Assembly (NCBI GenBank): GCA_003222835.1
Contig: QHXE01000020.1
Span: 1-12,700 of the forward strand
Direction of reading: 5' to 3'
Source: Acidobacteriota bacterium
GTDB lineage: Bacteria > Acidobacteriota > Blastocatellia > Pyrinomonadales > Pyrinomonadaceae
Length of the DNA stretch: 12,700 nucleotides
Shown piece by piece: positions 1 to 6,501 of the stretch (within the stretch, counting starts at the first letter, position 1; each line of letters starts with the position of its first letter). The notes under the pieces were generated by a model. It was given only the letters and a program-made list of their open reading frames with translations, was not told the DNA's origin and did no database searches. The position numbers and the translations under genes were made by a program.

Positions 1-24
1 CGTTAAAAATCATTCTGAGCAAAC

Positions 25-1092
25 ATGATTGATTCGATGAACGCGAGACTTCGTACAGGAATATTAGGAGCCACTGGCGTCGTCGGCCAGCGCTTCATTC
101 AACTGCTGGAAGACCATCCGCAATTTGAAGTCACGGCGCTGGCGGCTTCCGATCGATCGCAGGGCAAGACGTATGCGGAGGCGTGCGCATGGCGTCTGCC
201 CGGCGAGATGCCGGAATTCGTAAAGGGCATCGTCGTGGAAGCGCCGGCCCCGCCTCTCGATTGCGACTTCGTTTTTTCAAGTCTGCCCGGCGAGATAGCG
301 AAGGAGGCCGAGGAAAATTTCGCGCGCGCTGGTTATCCGGTGATCAGCAACTCGTCGTCGCATCGGATGGCCGCTGATGTGCCCTTGCTGATTCCGGAAG
401 TGAATCACGAACACGTCGCGCTGATCGACACGCAGCGGAAAGGGCGTGGCTACGATCGTGGCTTCATCGTCACGAATCCAAACTGTTCGGCAATCGTGAT
501 TGTGATGGCGCTGGCGCCGTTGCACGCGAGATTCGGCGTCGAAACATGCGTGGTGACGACGATGCAGGCGCTTTCGGGCGCTGGTTATCCGGGAGTCGCT
601 TCGCTTGATGCCACGGATAACGTTATCCCTTTCATTGGCGGTGAAGAAGAGAAAATTGAAGCTGAGACTTTGAAGTTGCTCGGCCGCGTCAACGGCGGCG
701 TTGTTGAGGATGCGCCGATGAACGTAAGCGCACAGTGCAACCGCGTCAACGTAAGCGACGGCCATATGGCTTCGATCAGAGTTAAGCTGACACAGCCGGC
801 TTCGTTGGATGAGATCCGCGCGACGCTCGCTTCATTTACAGCCTCGCCGCAGCAGTTGAATCTACAATCAGCTCCAGAAAAACCGATCATCGTTCGCGAT
901 GAAATAGACCGGCCGCAGCCGCGCTTGGATCGCGACGCGGGAAAAGGAATGAGTGTCACTGTCGGACGAATCACGCGCGACAATGTGTTGGATTTCAGAT
1001 TTGTGGCTCTGGGACATAACACGATTCGCGGCGCAGCGGGGGCAGCGATTCTGAATGCTGAGTTGCTAGTGGCTATGAAGAAGCTTTTATGA
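25..1092 (+). CDS. asd: Aspartate-semialdehyde dehydrogenase, archaeal/fungal-type
   Basis: Predicted cytoplasmic enzyme making L-aspartate-4-semialdehyde from aspartyl-4-phosphate with NADPH, the branch point to lysine, threonine, methionine and isoleucine. The 355-residue protein has an N-terminal nucleotide-binding loop GATGVVGQ (about 15-22), a catalytic cysteine in NPNCSAI (Cys154), the QALSGAG segment (181-187), and a catalytic histidine in NVSDGH (His247). The C-terminal helix begins with HNTIRGAAGAA. The motif set and length fit the archaeal/eukaryotic subfamily better than the classical proteobacterial Asd. The start at 25 has no clear ribosome binding site; an in-frame ATG at 37 is an equally possible start. 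The next gene begins 14 bases after the stop. All key residues are present and the frame is intact. Confidence 0.93.
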   Translation: MIDSMNARLRTGILGATGVVGQRFIQLLEDHPQFEVTALAASDRSQGKTYAEACAWRLPGEMPEFVKGIVVEAPAPPLDCDFVFSSLPGEIAKEAEENFARAGYPVISNSSSHRMAADVPLLIPEVNHEHVALIDTQRKGRGYDRGFIVTNPNCSAIVIVMALAPLHARFGVETCVVTTMQALSGAGYPGVASLDATDNVIPFIGGEEEKIEAETLKLLGRVNGGVVEDAPMNVSAQCNRVNVSDGHMASIRVKLTQPASLDEIRATLASFTASPQQLNLQSAPEKPIIVRDEIDRPQPRLDRDAGKGMSVTVGRITRDNVLDFRFVALGHNTIRGAAGAAILNAELLVAMKKLL

Positions 1093-1106
1093 CAAGTCTT
1101 GCCTGA

Positions 1107-1583
1107 GTGAAAAATTTTCTTATGCCTTCGGTTGCCCTCATCTGCACTGCGAATAGATGTCGGAGCGTGATGGCCCACGCGATTTTTCTTGACGAGGTCA
1201 GGAAAAGGGCTCTCGCGATCGAAGTCTATTCAGCCGGGGTTGTCGATTTCTCAGACCAGCCGCCGCTGTCAGAGACTTCGAGGACCTGCCTGCTGCACAA
1301 CACACCGCCTCCCAAGGAAACGCCTACCTGGGTGCGTCAGCTTCCACTCGACTCGATCAAGCGTTTCCTGGTGATGGAGCAAGATCACGCTGACGTCTTA
1401 ACGAGCGAGTACGGCATCTCTCCCGAGCGGATCAGTCTCCTCGGGAAATACGATCCACAACATCGCGGGACCGAGATTGCCGATCCCTTTTTTAGCTATA
1501 GCGAAATAGTCTATGAACGCTCTTATGAGTTAATCCGGGACTGCATCGTTGGTTATCTCGATACGACCGGCGAACTAGACTGA
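1107..1583 (+). CDS. Low-molecular-weight protein tyrosine phosphatase
   Basis: Small cytoplasmic phosphatase of the LMW-PTP (arsenate-reductase-like) fold, 158 residues, the usual family size. The P-loop is CTANRCRS with nucleophile Cys13 and phosphate-binding Arg19 (C-X5-R). YSAG (41-44) matches the conserved strand after the first helix, and Asp126 of the ADPF segment is the expected general acid. The substrate cannot be told from sequence; in bacteria these enzymes act on tyrosine kinases of polysaccharide export or on phosphoproteins. The longest reading starts with GTG at 1107. An in-frame ATG at 1122 gives a protein five residues shorter that starts just before the first strand and is equally plausible; neither has a strong Shine-Dalgarno. 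The 3' end overlaps the convergent hydrolase by 9 bases. Confidence 0.85.
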   Translation: MKNFLMPSVALICTANRCRSVMAHAIFLDEVRKRALAIEVYSAGVVDFSDQPPLSETSRTCLLHNTPPPKETPTWVRQLPLDSIKRFLVMEQDHADVLTSEYGISPERISLLGKYDPQHRGTEIADPFFSYSEIVYERSYELIRDCIVGYLDTTGELD

Positions 1584-1964
1584 TCTGGATTGAGTCTCCC
1601 TCAAAATCCACTCAGTGATCACCCGCTTCAACTCATCCAGTTGATCGTCAAAGAAATGGCCGGCACCCTTGATGACTTTCAATTCCACGGGTGGTTTGAT
1701 CTTTGCAACCAGCGCGCTTAAACGCGTGACGGCGCCGTACTCATCATGCTCGCCATGAACGAACAGGATTGGCTTGCGGCAAGCTGACAGAAAACTGAAA
1801 TCATATTTGTCCACGGGGGTGCCGAGGCTAATTAATCGCGCTACCCGTTCGTCAGCGATTCCGACCTCCAATCCGACGCGCGCGCCGAAAGAAAACCCGC
1901 AAAGCGTGATTTCCTGGCCACGATAATTCTCGGCGAGATAATCAAGCCCGGCAGCCTTCGTCAT
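1575..1964 (-). pseudogene. Alpha/beta hydrolase (YfhR/COG2945-like), C-terminal part, out of frame with its N-terminal part
   Basis: C-terminal half of a small alpha/beta-hydrolase of the kind annotated as predicted esterase or dienelactone-hydrolase-like. Numbered from the ATG at 1964, the fragment carries the whole catalytic triad: nucleophile Ser25 in GFSFGA, Asp74 in HGEHDEYG, and His103 in GAGHFFD. The N-terminal half lies upstream in a different frame (1942-2199) and the two overlap by 23 bases. The ATG at 1964 is probably not a true start, because the residues around it replace a region normally continuous with the upstream THDEG motif. Homologues usually have about eight more residues (an RGE-containing stretch) between THDEG and this helix; here they are missing and the frame changes. 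The catalytic residues are preserved, so the damage is recent or is a sequence error. Its 3' end overlaps the phosphatase gene tail-to-tail. Confidence 0.8.
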
Positions 1965-2199
1965 GTGTTCCGGTACTCTGGCCCACGCCGCGAAAGTTGA
2001 TACGCAGGGCGATCAATCCGGCGTCATTCAGGGCGGCCGCGGCGCGAAAGACAACTTTGTTATGCATCGTGCCGCCGCCGAGCGGGTGCGGATGCAGCAC
2101 CAGCGCGACACCGCGAATCGAACCAGTACGCGGCTCTTTCAAAATAGCTTCCAGCCGACCGTGCGGTGCGGCTACAAAGAGATTGCCTGCGGGATACAT
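1942..2199 (-). pseudogene. Alpha/beta hydrolase (YfhR/COG2945-like), N-terminal part
   Basis: First 85 codons of the same hydrolase, starting at the ATG at 2199. Family marks are the HPHP motif (36-39) followed by GGTMHNK, an RINFRGVG strand-turn (about 66-73) that forms the oxyanion-side loop, and THDEG (78-82). Right after DEG the frame reads three unrelated codons and stops, while the continuation is found in another frame on the same strand (1575-1964). Without the downstream part this fragment lacks nucleophile, acid and histidine and cannot be an active hydrolase. The gene diverges from the GH105 gene, sharing a 73-base intergenic region that holds two short palindromes. Confidence 0.8.
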
Positions 2200-2224
2200 T
2201 CAGAATTTTTCTGATAAGCTATCA
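2200..2224. promoter_or_regulatory. Two adjacent short palindromes between divergent genes
   Basis: The 73-base gap between the hydrolase (minus) and the GH105 gene (plus) contains TCAGAA-TTT-TTCTGA at 2200-2214, directly followed and overlapped by TGATA-AGC-TATCA at 2212-2224. Both are perfect short dyads. They could be operator half-sites or a small hairpin in the hydrolase leader. Short dyads in A+T-rich DNA arise by chance easily, so the call is tentative. Confidence 0.25.
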
Positions 2225-2257
2225 AGTCCGGAAGTAGATGTCCACGGGCTGTAGAAA

Positions 2258-2265
2258 AAGGGAGA
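2258..2265 (+). promoter_or_regulatory. Ribosome binding site of the GH105 gene
   Basis: AAGGGAGA ends seven bases before the ATG at 2273, a good Shine-Dalgarno at normal spacing. It fixes the start of the exported glycosidase and therefore the extent of its signal peptide. Confidence 0.7.
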
Positions 2266-2272
2266 TTGAATC

Positions 2273-3397
2273 ATGCACGGACAGCGGAGATCGTTCTCAC
2301 ATTCGTTGGCGATTGGCATCGTCCTAATCGCTTACACTTGCGTCATGGCCCAGTCGGAATATTTCCGCAACTGGCCCGCGGGAACTTCACCTCAGGAGAT
2401 CGGCAAGCGGGTGGCGGAGAATTTTGTGGCTCGCAAGCTTGAAGTCGAGCAGGGTAAAAGACCGCATGTAATCTACCCCGAAGTCTGCGCCTGGTATGGC
2501 GCGTTGACGGTTGCACAATTAACCAGTGATCGGGACCTCAAGACGAGGCTGATTCAAAAGTTCGACCCACTCTTGACGGATAGAGCCAAACAGATCTCGC
2601 CCGAGCCTCATGTGGATTACCGTGTCTTTGGTGTCGTGCCGCTCGAGATTTACTTGCAGACGAAACAGCAGACGTATCTCGATTTGGGCAAAGGTCTGGC
2701 TGACAAACAGTGGGAGAAGACCACGCCCGACGGCATTACTTCGGAGGCGCGTTACTGGATTGACGACATGTACATGATTACGGCGGTCCAGGTGCAGGCC
2801 TATCGCGCCACGCATGATGCCAGGTATCTCGATCGCGCTGCTATCACTATGGCCGCCTATCTCGACAAGCTGCAACAACCCAACGGCCTCTTCTTTCATG
2901 CGGCCGATTCGCCATTTTACTGGGGCCGTGGCAACGGATGGGTGGCGGCCGGGATGGCTGAGTTGCTGCGCTCTCTTCCCAAGAACCATCCGCGGCGCGC
3001 CCGCATCCTCGATGGTTATAAGAAGATGATGGCCTCGCTGCTCAAGTATCAAGGCGAAGATGGCTTGTGGCGTCAGCTCATCGATCATCCCGAAAGCTGG
3101 GCCGAGACTTCGAGCACCGGGATGTTCACTTTCGCTATAGTTACCGGAGTCAAGGACGGCTGGCTGCCGTCAAAGACTTATGGTCCAGCGGCGCATAAGG
3201 CCTGGCTGGGGCTGGTCAAGCATATCGATGGCGAAGCCAATGTGCAGGACGTCTGTGTGGGGACAAACAAAGCAAATCTGGAAGTCGGATCTAATCTCGA
3301 TACGCAACTAAAGTACTATCTGGCCCGACAGCGCCACTCCGGAGATTTGCATGGCCAAGCGCCTGTGCTTTGGTCTGCCACTGCGCTGATCCGCTGA
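2273..3397 (+). CDS. Exported GH105/GH88-family unsaturated rhamnogalacturonyl hydrolase
   Basis: Predicted secreted or periplasmic glycosidase of the YteR/YesR type, which hydrates and removes the unsaturated galacturonyl residue that polysaccharide lyases leave on rhamnogalacturonan-I oligosaccharides. The 374-residue protein has a basic N-terminus and hydrophobic core (about 11-25) ending in MAQ, a likely signal peptide cut near residue 26. The (alpha/alpha)6-barrel marks are ARYWIDDMYM (159-168) with the aspartate pair expected to hold the catalytic acid/base, FYWGRGNGW (215-223), ETSSTGMFTF (278-287), and HGQAPVLWSATALIR at the C-terminus. Length is normal for GH105 and the frame is intact. 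It is followed after 81 bases by a GH31 glycosidase on the same strand, and the rhamnose catabolic cluster lies 2.4 kb downstream, which supports action on a rhamnose-containing polymer. Exact substrate is inferred from family and context; another unsaturated uronyl linkage is possible. Confidence 0.88.
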   Translation: MHGQRRSFSHSLAIGIVLIAYTCVMAQSEYFRNWPAGTSPQEIGKRVAENFVARKLEVEQGKRPHVIYPEVCAWYGALTVAQLTSDRDLKTRLIQKFDPLLTDRAKQISPEPHVDYRVFGVVPLEIYLQTKQQTYLDLGKGLADKQWEKTTPDGITSEARYWIDDMYMITAVQVQAYRATHDARYLDRAAITMAAYLDKLQQPNGLFFHAADSPFYWGRGNGWVAAGMAELLRSLPKNHPRRARILDGYKKMMASLLKYQGEDGLWRQLIDHPESWAETSSTGMFTFAIVTGVKDGWLPSKTYGPAAHKAWLGLVKHIDGEANVQDVCVGTNKANLEVGSNLDTQLKYYLARQRHSGDLHGQAPVLWSATALIR

Positions 3398-3478
3398 TCG
3401 AATCGCCGTTTGGTTCTGGATCTGATAACTCATTCGCGATCTCATTAGCGCTGAGTTGAATTCGTAGGAATAGTGACT

Positions 3479-4279
3479 ATGAAAATACGAATTGAAATCT
3501 ATCTGATTGCTTTCGTCGCGCTGCTTAGCCCAGCGGGCCAGGCACAAGCACTGAGAAGCGGAGCTGGGGCCACGTTAGTCCTGGAATCTAACAACCTTGC
3601 CGGAACGAGGAACCTTAAACTCGATAGTTTGTTCTACGAGACTGCTGACGGCCGAACAATCTTGCCTGCACAACTCACTAAGGAAGCAAAAGCGATCAAA
3701 GACAAGCAGTGGAGCGGAGAGATCCGCATGCCTGGCGGACGCGTGGTCAGCGTGAGCGTCACACCGCAAGGCAACAACTTCGTCATTCGTCTCAAGGCGC
3801 AGCCTGATGCGGACATAGTTAAGTGGGGTTTAGCGATCGACGCGCGAGACGACGAGTACTACACCGGCTTGATGGAGCGCGTGGTCGATGGCCCACAAGC
3901 GGCGTCGTGGGCGCCGGGAATCACCAAAGCACTGAATCTTCGCGGTCAGAAGGTCGAGATGATCGTAAAGCCTACAACTTCCATCTACGCGCCATTTTAT
4001 CTTTCGTCGCGCGGCTACGCGATCTTTGTCAAAGGAACCTGGCCGGGCGTTTTTGATTTTGCGGCCGGCGATCAGAGCCGAGTCAAGATCGAATTTGAAG
4101 GTTCGTCGTTCGAAATGAAAGTCTACACCGCGAGTGATCCGGCGACGTTGGTGCGCGAGCATGCTCTGGATGCCGGCCCTGGCGCTGGCGCGACGAACAC
4201 ACGCAACGTCCGAAGTATTACGACGGCACGCCGGTTACGGGACCGGTTAATTCGGAAGTCATGGAAGACGTGCTCTTGA
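3479..4279 (+). pseudogene. GH31-family glycosidase, N-terminal part with signal peptide (frame broken near 4177)
   Basis: N-terminal part of an exported GH31 glycoside hydrolase. The start at 3479 (ATG) is preferred over the GTG two codons earlier because AGGA at 3466-3469 sits nine bases upstream. Residues 1 to about 22 form a signal peptide (hydrophobic core LIAFVALLSPAG, then QAQA). The following ~200 residues are the beta-sandwich domain that precedes the GH31 barrel, ending in REHALDAG. Meaningful coding stops there, at about 4174-4177; the remaining ~35 codons to the stop at 4277-4279 are read in the wrong frame, since the true continuation (WRWRDEHTQRP) is in the next frame from 4177. 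Homologues carry roughly ten more residues (a proline-rich linker and a tryptophan strand) between these two segments. A block therefore appears missing, in addition to the frame change. Confidence 0.82.
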
Positions 4280-5538
4280 TGAAGGCTTACGGAATTCCGA
4301 ACGGCGTGTACTGGATCGATCGGCCGTGGGGTCCGGGCTTGCCCTGGGGCTACGACGATTTCGAGATCGATGAGAAACGGCTGCCGCACTTTGCCGAGAT
4401 GGTGAAATGGCTCGAGGGTCAGGACGCTAAGACATTGCTTTGGATCGCGCCGTTTTTCCAGGGACAGATGGAGAAAGAGGCGCTGGCGAAAGGTTACGCG
4501 CTGGCGGGCCAGAGGCGCCCCGCCAACGGAAACAATTATCCGATGGTTGATCTTACGAATCCCGCGGCGAAGGCCTATTGGCAGGAGGGAGTGGCGAAGC
4601 TGCTAAAGCTCGGCGTAGCGGCATTCAAACTTGATCGCGGCGAAGAAGACATTCCCGACAATGGTCCTTTCAAGTTGTTCGATGGTCGTTCGATTCGAGA
4701 AAATCGCAACGCCTACATCGCGATGTATCTGAAAGCGACTTACGAAATCGCTGCAAAATATCGCGGCCACGATTTCGTTTTAATGCCGCGCGGCGCCTAT
4801 ACCGGCAGTTCTCCGTACGGCGTATTTTGGGGCGGCGATATTGGCGGAACCCAGGAAGGTTTGCGTGCTTCGATCATTGCGGTGCAACGCTCGGCCGTGA
4901 TGGGTTATCCGAACTGGGGATCGGACACGTGCGGTTACAATCAACAACTGCTGGAACAGGAAGTATGCGGGCGTTGGCTGGGCTTCAGCGCGTTCACTCC
5001 GATTATGGAAGTTGGCCCAACACGCAACGTAGCTTTCTGGAACCTCCCTCGTGAACCGAGTTACGACACGGAGTTGATCGCGATCTGGCGTCTTTACGCG
5101 CGCTTGCATCAGCGCCTGATCGATTACAGCTACAAATATGCGCAGGAAGCGACGAAGACGGGGGTGCCGATAGTGCGCCCGCTGTTCTTAGTCGATCCAA
5201 AATCTTCTGCCGCGTGGGCGAATTGGTGGACATATCTCTATGGGCAAGACATTCTGGTTTCTCCGATCTGGGAAAAGGGAAAGCGAACTCAACAGGTCTA
5301 TCTGCCTTCGGGCGCAAAGTGGCGCGATGCCTGGCGACCGGAGAGAGTTTATGACGGTGGCGAGACGATTACGGTGAATGCCGAGCTGCATCAGATACCG
5401 CTCTTCGTACGCGTTGGCTCGAGCGTCAAGCTTGGCGATCTGAATCAAGAGTGGAAAGAATCGCACGCGATTGCTGAGAAGAAGCCCGATCTGCGAGCGT
5501 TGGATGCTGAGTTGCGAGCGTGGTTCGAGAAGCGTTGA
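4261..5538 (+). CDS. GH31-family glycosidase, catalytic part (coding resumes from about 4177)
   Basis: Catalytic (beta/alpha)8 barrel and C-terminal beta domains of a GH31 retaining glycosidase. Numbered from the ATG at 4261, the substrate-pocket motif is GVYWIDRPWGPG (15-26). The nucleophile is Asp125 in FKLDRGEE and the acid/base is Asp193 in FWGGDIGG. DILVSPIW and the PLFVR segment near the end mark the usual C-terminal sandwich. Reading the same frame upstream to 4177 gives further genuine GH31 sequence, so the ATG at 4261 is internal to the original gene. As it stands, this fragment would be made without signal peptide or N-terminal domain and is unlikely to be secreted. GH31 covers alpha-glucosidases, alpha-xylosidases, alpha-galactosidases and others; the specificity is not evident here. 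Position next to a GH105 gene suggests removal of a pectin or hemicellulose side chain, but this is inference. Confidence 0.88.
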   Translation: MEDVLLMKAYGIPNGVYWIDRPWGPGLPWGYDDFEIDEKRLPHFAEMVKWLEGQDAKTLLWIAPFFQGQMEKEALAKGYALAGQRRPANGNNYPMVDLTNPAAKAYWQEGVAKLLKLGVAAFKLDRGEEDIPDNGPFKLFDGRSIRENRNAYIAMYLKATYEIAAKYRGHDFVLMPRGAYTGSSPYGVFWGGDIGGTQEGLRASIIAVQRSAVMGYPNWGSDTCGYNQQLLEQEVCGRWLGFSAFTPIMEVGPTRNVAFWNLPREPSYDTELIAIWRLYARLHQRLIDYSYKYAQEATKTGVPIVRPLFLVDPKSSAAWANWWTYLYGQDILVSPIWEKGKRTQQVYLPSGAKWRDAWRPERVYDGGETITVNAELHQIPLFVRVGSSVKLGDLNQEWKESHAIAEKKPDLRALDAELRAWFEKR

Positions 5539-5576
5539 TTGCGATACTCGTGCGTTGGTCGACCGCCAAAGACATT

Positions 5577-5669
5577 AACGCAAAGGAGGCTAAGGATTCC
5601 GCAAAGGAACGCAAAGGAAGTCCTCTCCTCTCTGCGTACCTTTGCGCAACCCTCAGCGCCCTCTGCGTT
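5577..5669. repeat. Long imperfect inverted repeat with AACGCAAAGG-type units
   Basis: Two arms of about 42 bases face each other around a short pyrimidine centre (near 5621-5630). The left arm begins AACGCAAAGG at 5577; the right arm, read on the other strand from 5669, begins AACGCAGAGG. Aligned, the arms agree at most positions and many differences are A/G transitions that still allow G-U pairing in RNA. Within each arm the unit GCAAAGG or GCAGAGG recurs (left arm at 5580, 5601, 5611). The element lies right after the GH31 stop and before the rhamnose cluster, where it could terminate or insulate transcription. Similar CGCAAAGG-type repeats are, from memory, scattered through intergenic DNA of several soil phyla. 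Confidence 0.75.
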
Positions 5670-5745
5670 TAAATCATTCTTGTGAAAATCTATAGTTTTG
5701 GCCGCGCTGACGGCCGGTCCCAATTCATGGGGCGAACGATCGAGA

Positions 5746-5776
5746 TTTACCGCGGCCCGCCGATCATATTATGATC
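5746..5776 (+). promoter_or_regulatory. Candidate promoter with overlapping palindromic operator for the regulator/rha cluster
   Basis: TTTACC at 5746-5751 and TATGAT at 5770-5775 match the sigma70 consensus at four and five of six positions with an 18-base spacer, which would start transcription near 5782, about 36 bases before the regulator ATG. The -10 box is the right half of a perfect 15-base palindrome, GATCATA-T-TATGATC (5762-5776). A dyad covering the -10 box directly upstream of a GntR-family gene is the usual layout of an autoregulatory operator. The assignment is inferred from position and symmetry only. Confidence 0.5.
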
Positions 5777-5817
5777 TTGCAACTTCGGGAAAGGATGATA
5801 TTGTATTCAGCCGCAAG

Positions 5818-6501
5818 ATGCTCAAGTTGATTCAAGCCATCTCGAAGAAAGATCAGGTCGTGGCAGCGATCAAAGACGCGATTCTGTCCGGCGCTATCGA
5901 ACCAGGCGATCAGATTGTGGAAAGCCGGATGGCGCAGCAATTGGGCAGCGGAATACCTTTAGTGCGCGAGGCGCTCATCGCGCTTGAGCATCAAGGCTTT
6001 GTGCAAAAGACTCCGTATAAGGGCACCACGGTGACTAAGCTGGAGCCCAAACAGATTCGGGAAATTTTTCAATTGCGCGTCGAGTTGGAAGCGCTGGCCA
6101 TTGCGTGGGCGAAGGAAAATGTCACGCCAGCCGATATCAAAGAATTGAAAGTCTTAATCGAAAGTATGGAGCGGGCAGCGACGGAACTCGATTTGGACCA
6201 GTTCTATGAAAATGATCTCGATTGGCATCGCAAGCTGTGGGTTCTATCCGGCAACGCTTACCTTGCGGATGTGCTGGAGCGTTTGGTGGTGCCGTTGTTT
6301 GCTTTCTTTGTGATGAAGACCAAGAGGGAGAGGGAAGCGTACATCGAGAGCGCGGCGATGCACGGGCAGATTGTGGAAGCGTTGGCGCAAAAAAGTGCTC
6401 GCGAGCTACGAGCGCTAATGAAGGAGTCTTTGATGGGTTGGAAAGACGACATGATGAAGCTGCTTTTTACTGAGAACTCTCGAGGCCGGAAAACTTTATG
6501 A
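5818..6501 (+). CDS. GntR-family transcriptional regulator, FCD (FadR) type, likely regulator of the rhamnose genes
   Basis: DNA-binding repressor or activator of the FadR branch. From the ATG at 5818 the protein has 227 residues, typical for the family. Residues about 8-75 are the winged helix-turn-helix (recognition-helix region PLVREALIALEHQGF, wing KGTTVTKLE). Residues 80-215 are the all-helical FCD effector domain. Two of the usual metal ligands are present (Asp133 and His137 in the D-X3-H pattern, then His182), but the last one, expected 22 residues after His182, is Ser204. The frame stays open upstream to a TTG at 5698, but that extension covers the candidate promoter and adds unfamiliar sequence, so 5818 is preferred even though no good Shine-Dalgarno precedes it. 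The stop overlaps the rhaD start as ATGA, so the two are probably co-translated. The effector is unknown; a rhamnose-pathway intermediate is a reasonable guess. Confidence 0.87.
   Translation: MLKLIQAISKKDQVVAAIKDAILSGAIEPGDQIVESRMAQQLGSGIPLVREALIALEHQGFVQKTPYKGTTVTKLEPKQIREIFQLRVELEALAIAWAKENVTPADIKELKVLIESMERAATELDLDQFYENDLDWHRKLWVLSGNAYLADVLERLVVPLFAFFVMKTKREREAYIESAAMHGQIVEALAQKSARELRALMKESLMGWKDDMMKLLFTENSRGRKTL

Noticed and set aside
3398..3478. Regulatory element or terminator between the GH105 and GH31 genes
   Set aside because: Only the AGGA ribosome binding site is visible; no stem with T-run and no convincing promoter could be supported.
4165..4190. Programmed ribosomal frameshifting as explanation for the split genes
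   Set aside because: No slippery heptamer is present at this junction or at those near 1953 and 10398, and expected residues are missing as well as the frame being changed.
5698..5817. Forty-codon N-terminal extension of the GntR regulator from a TTG start
   Set aside because: It would cover the candidate promoter and operator, adds sequence unlike the start of FCD regulators, and has no ribosome binding site.
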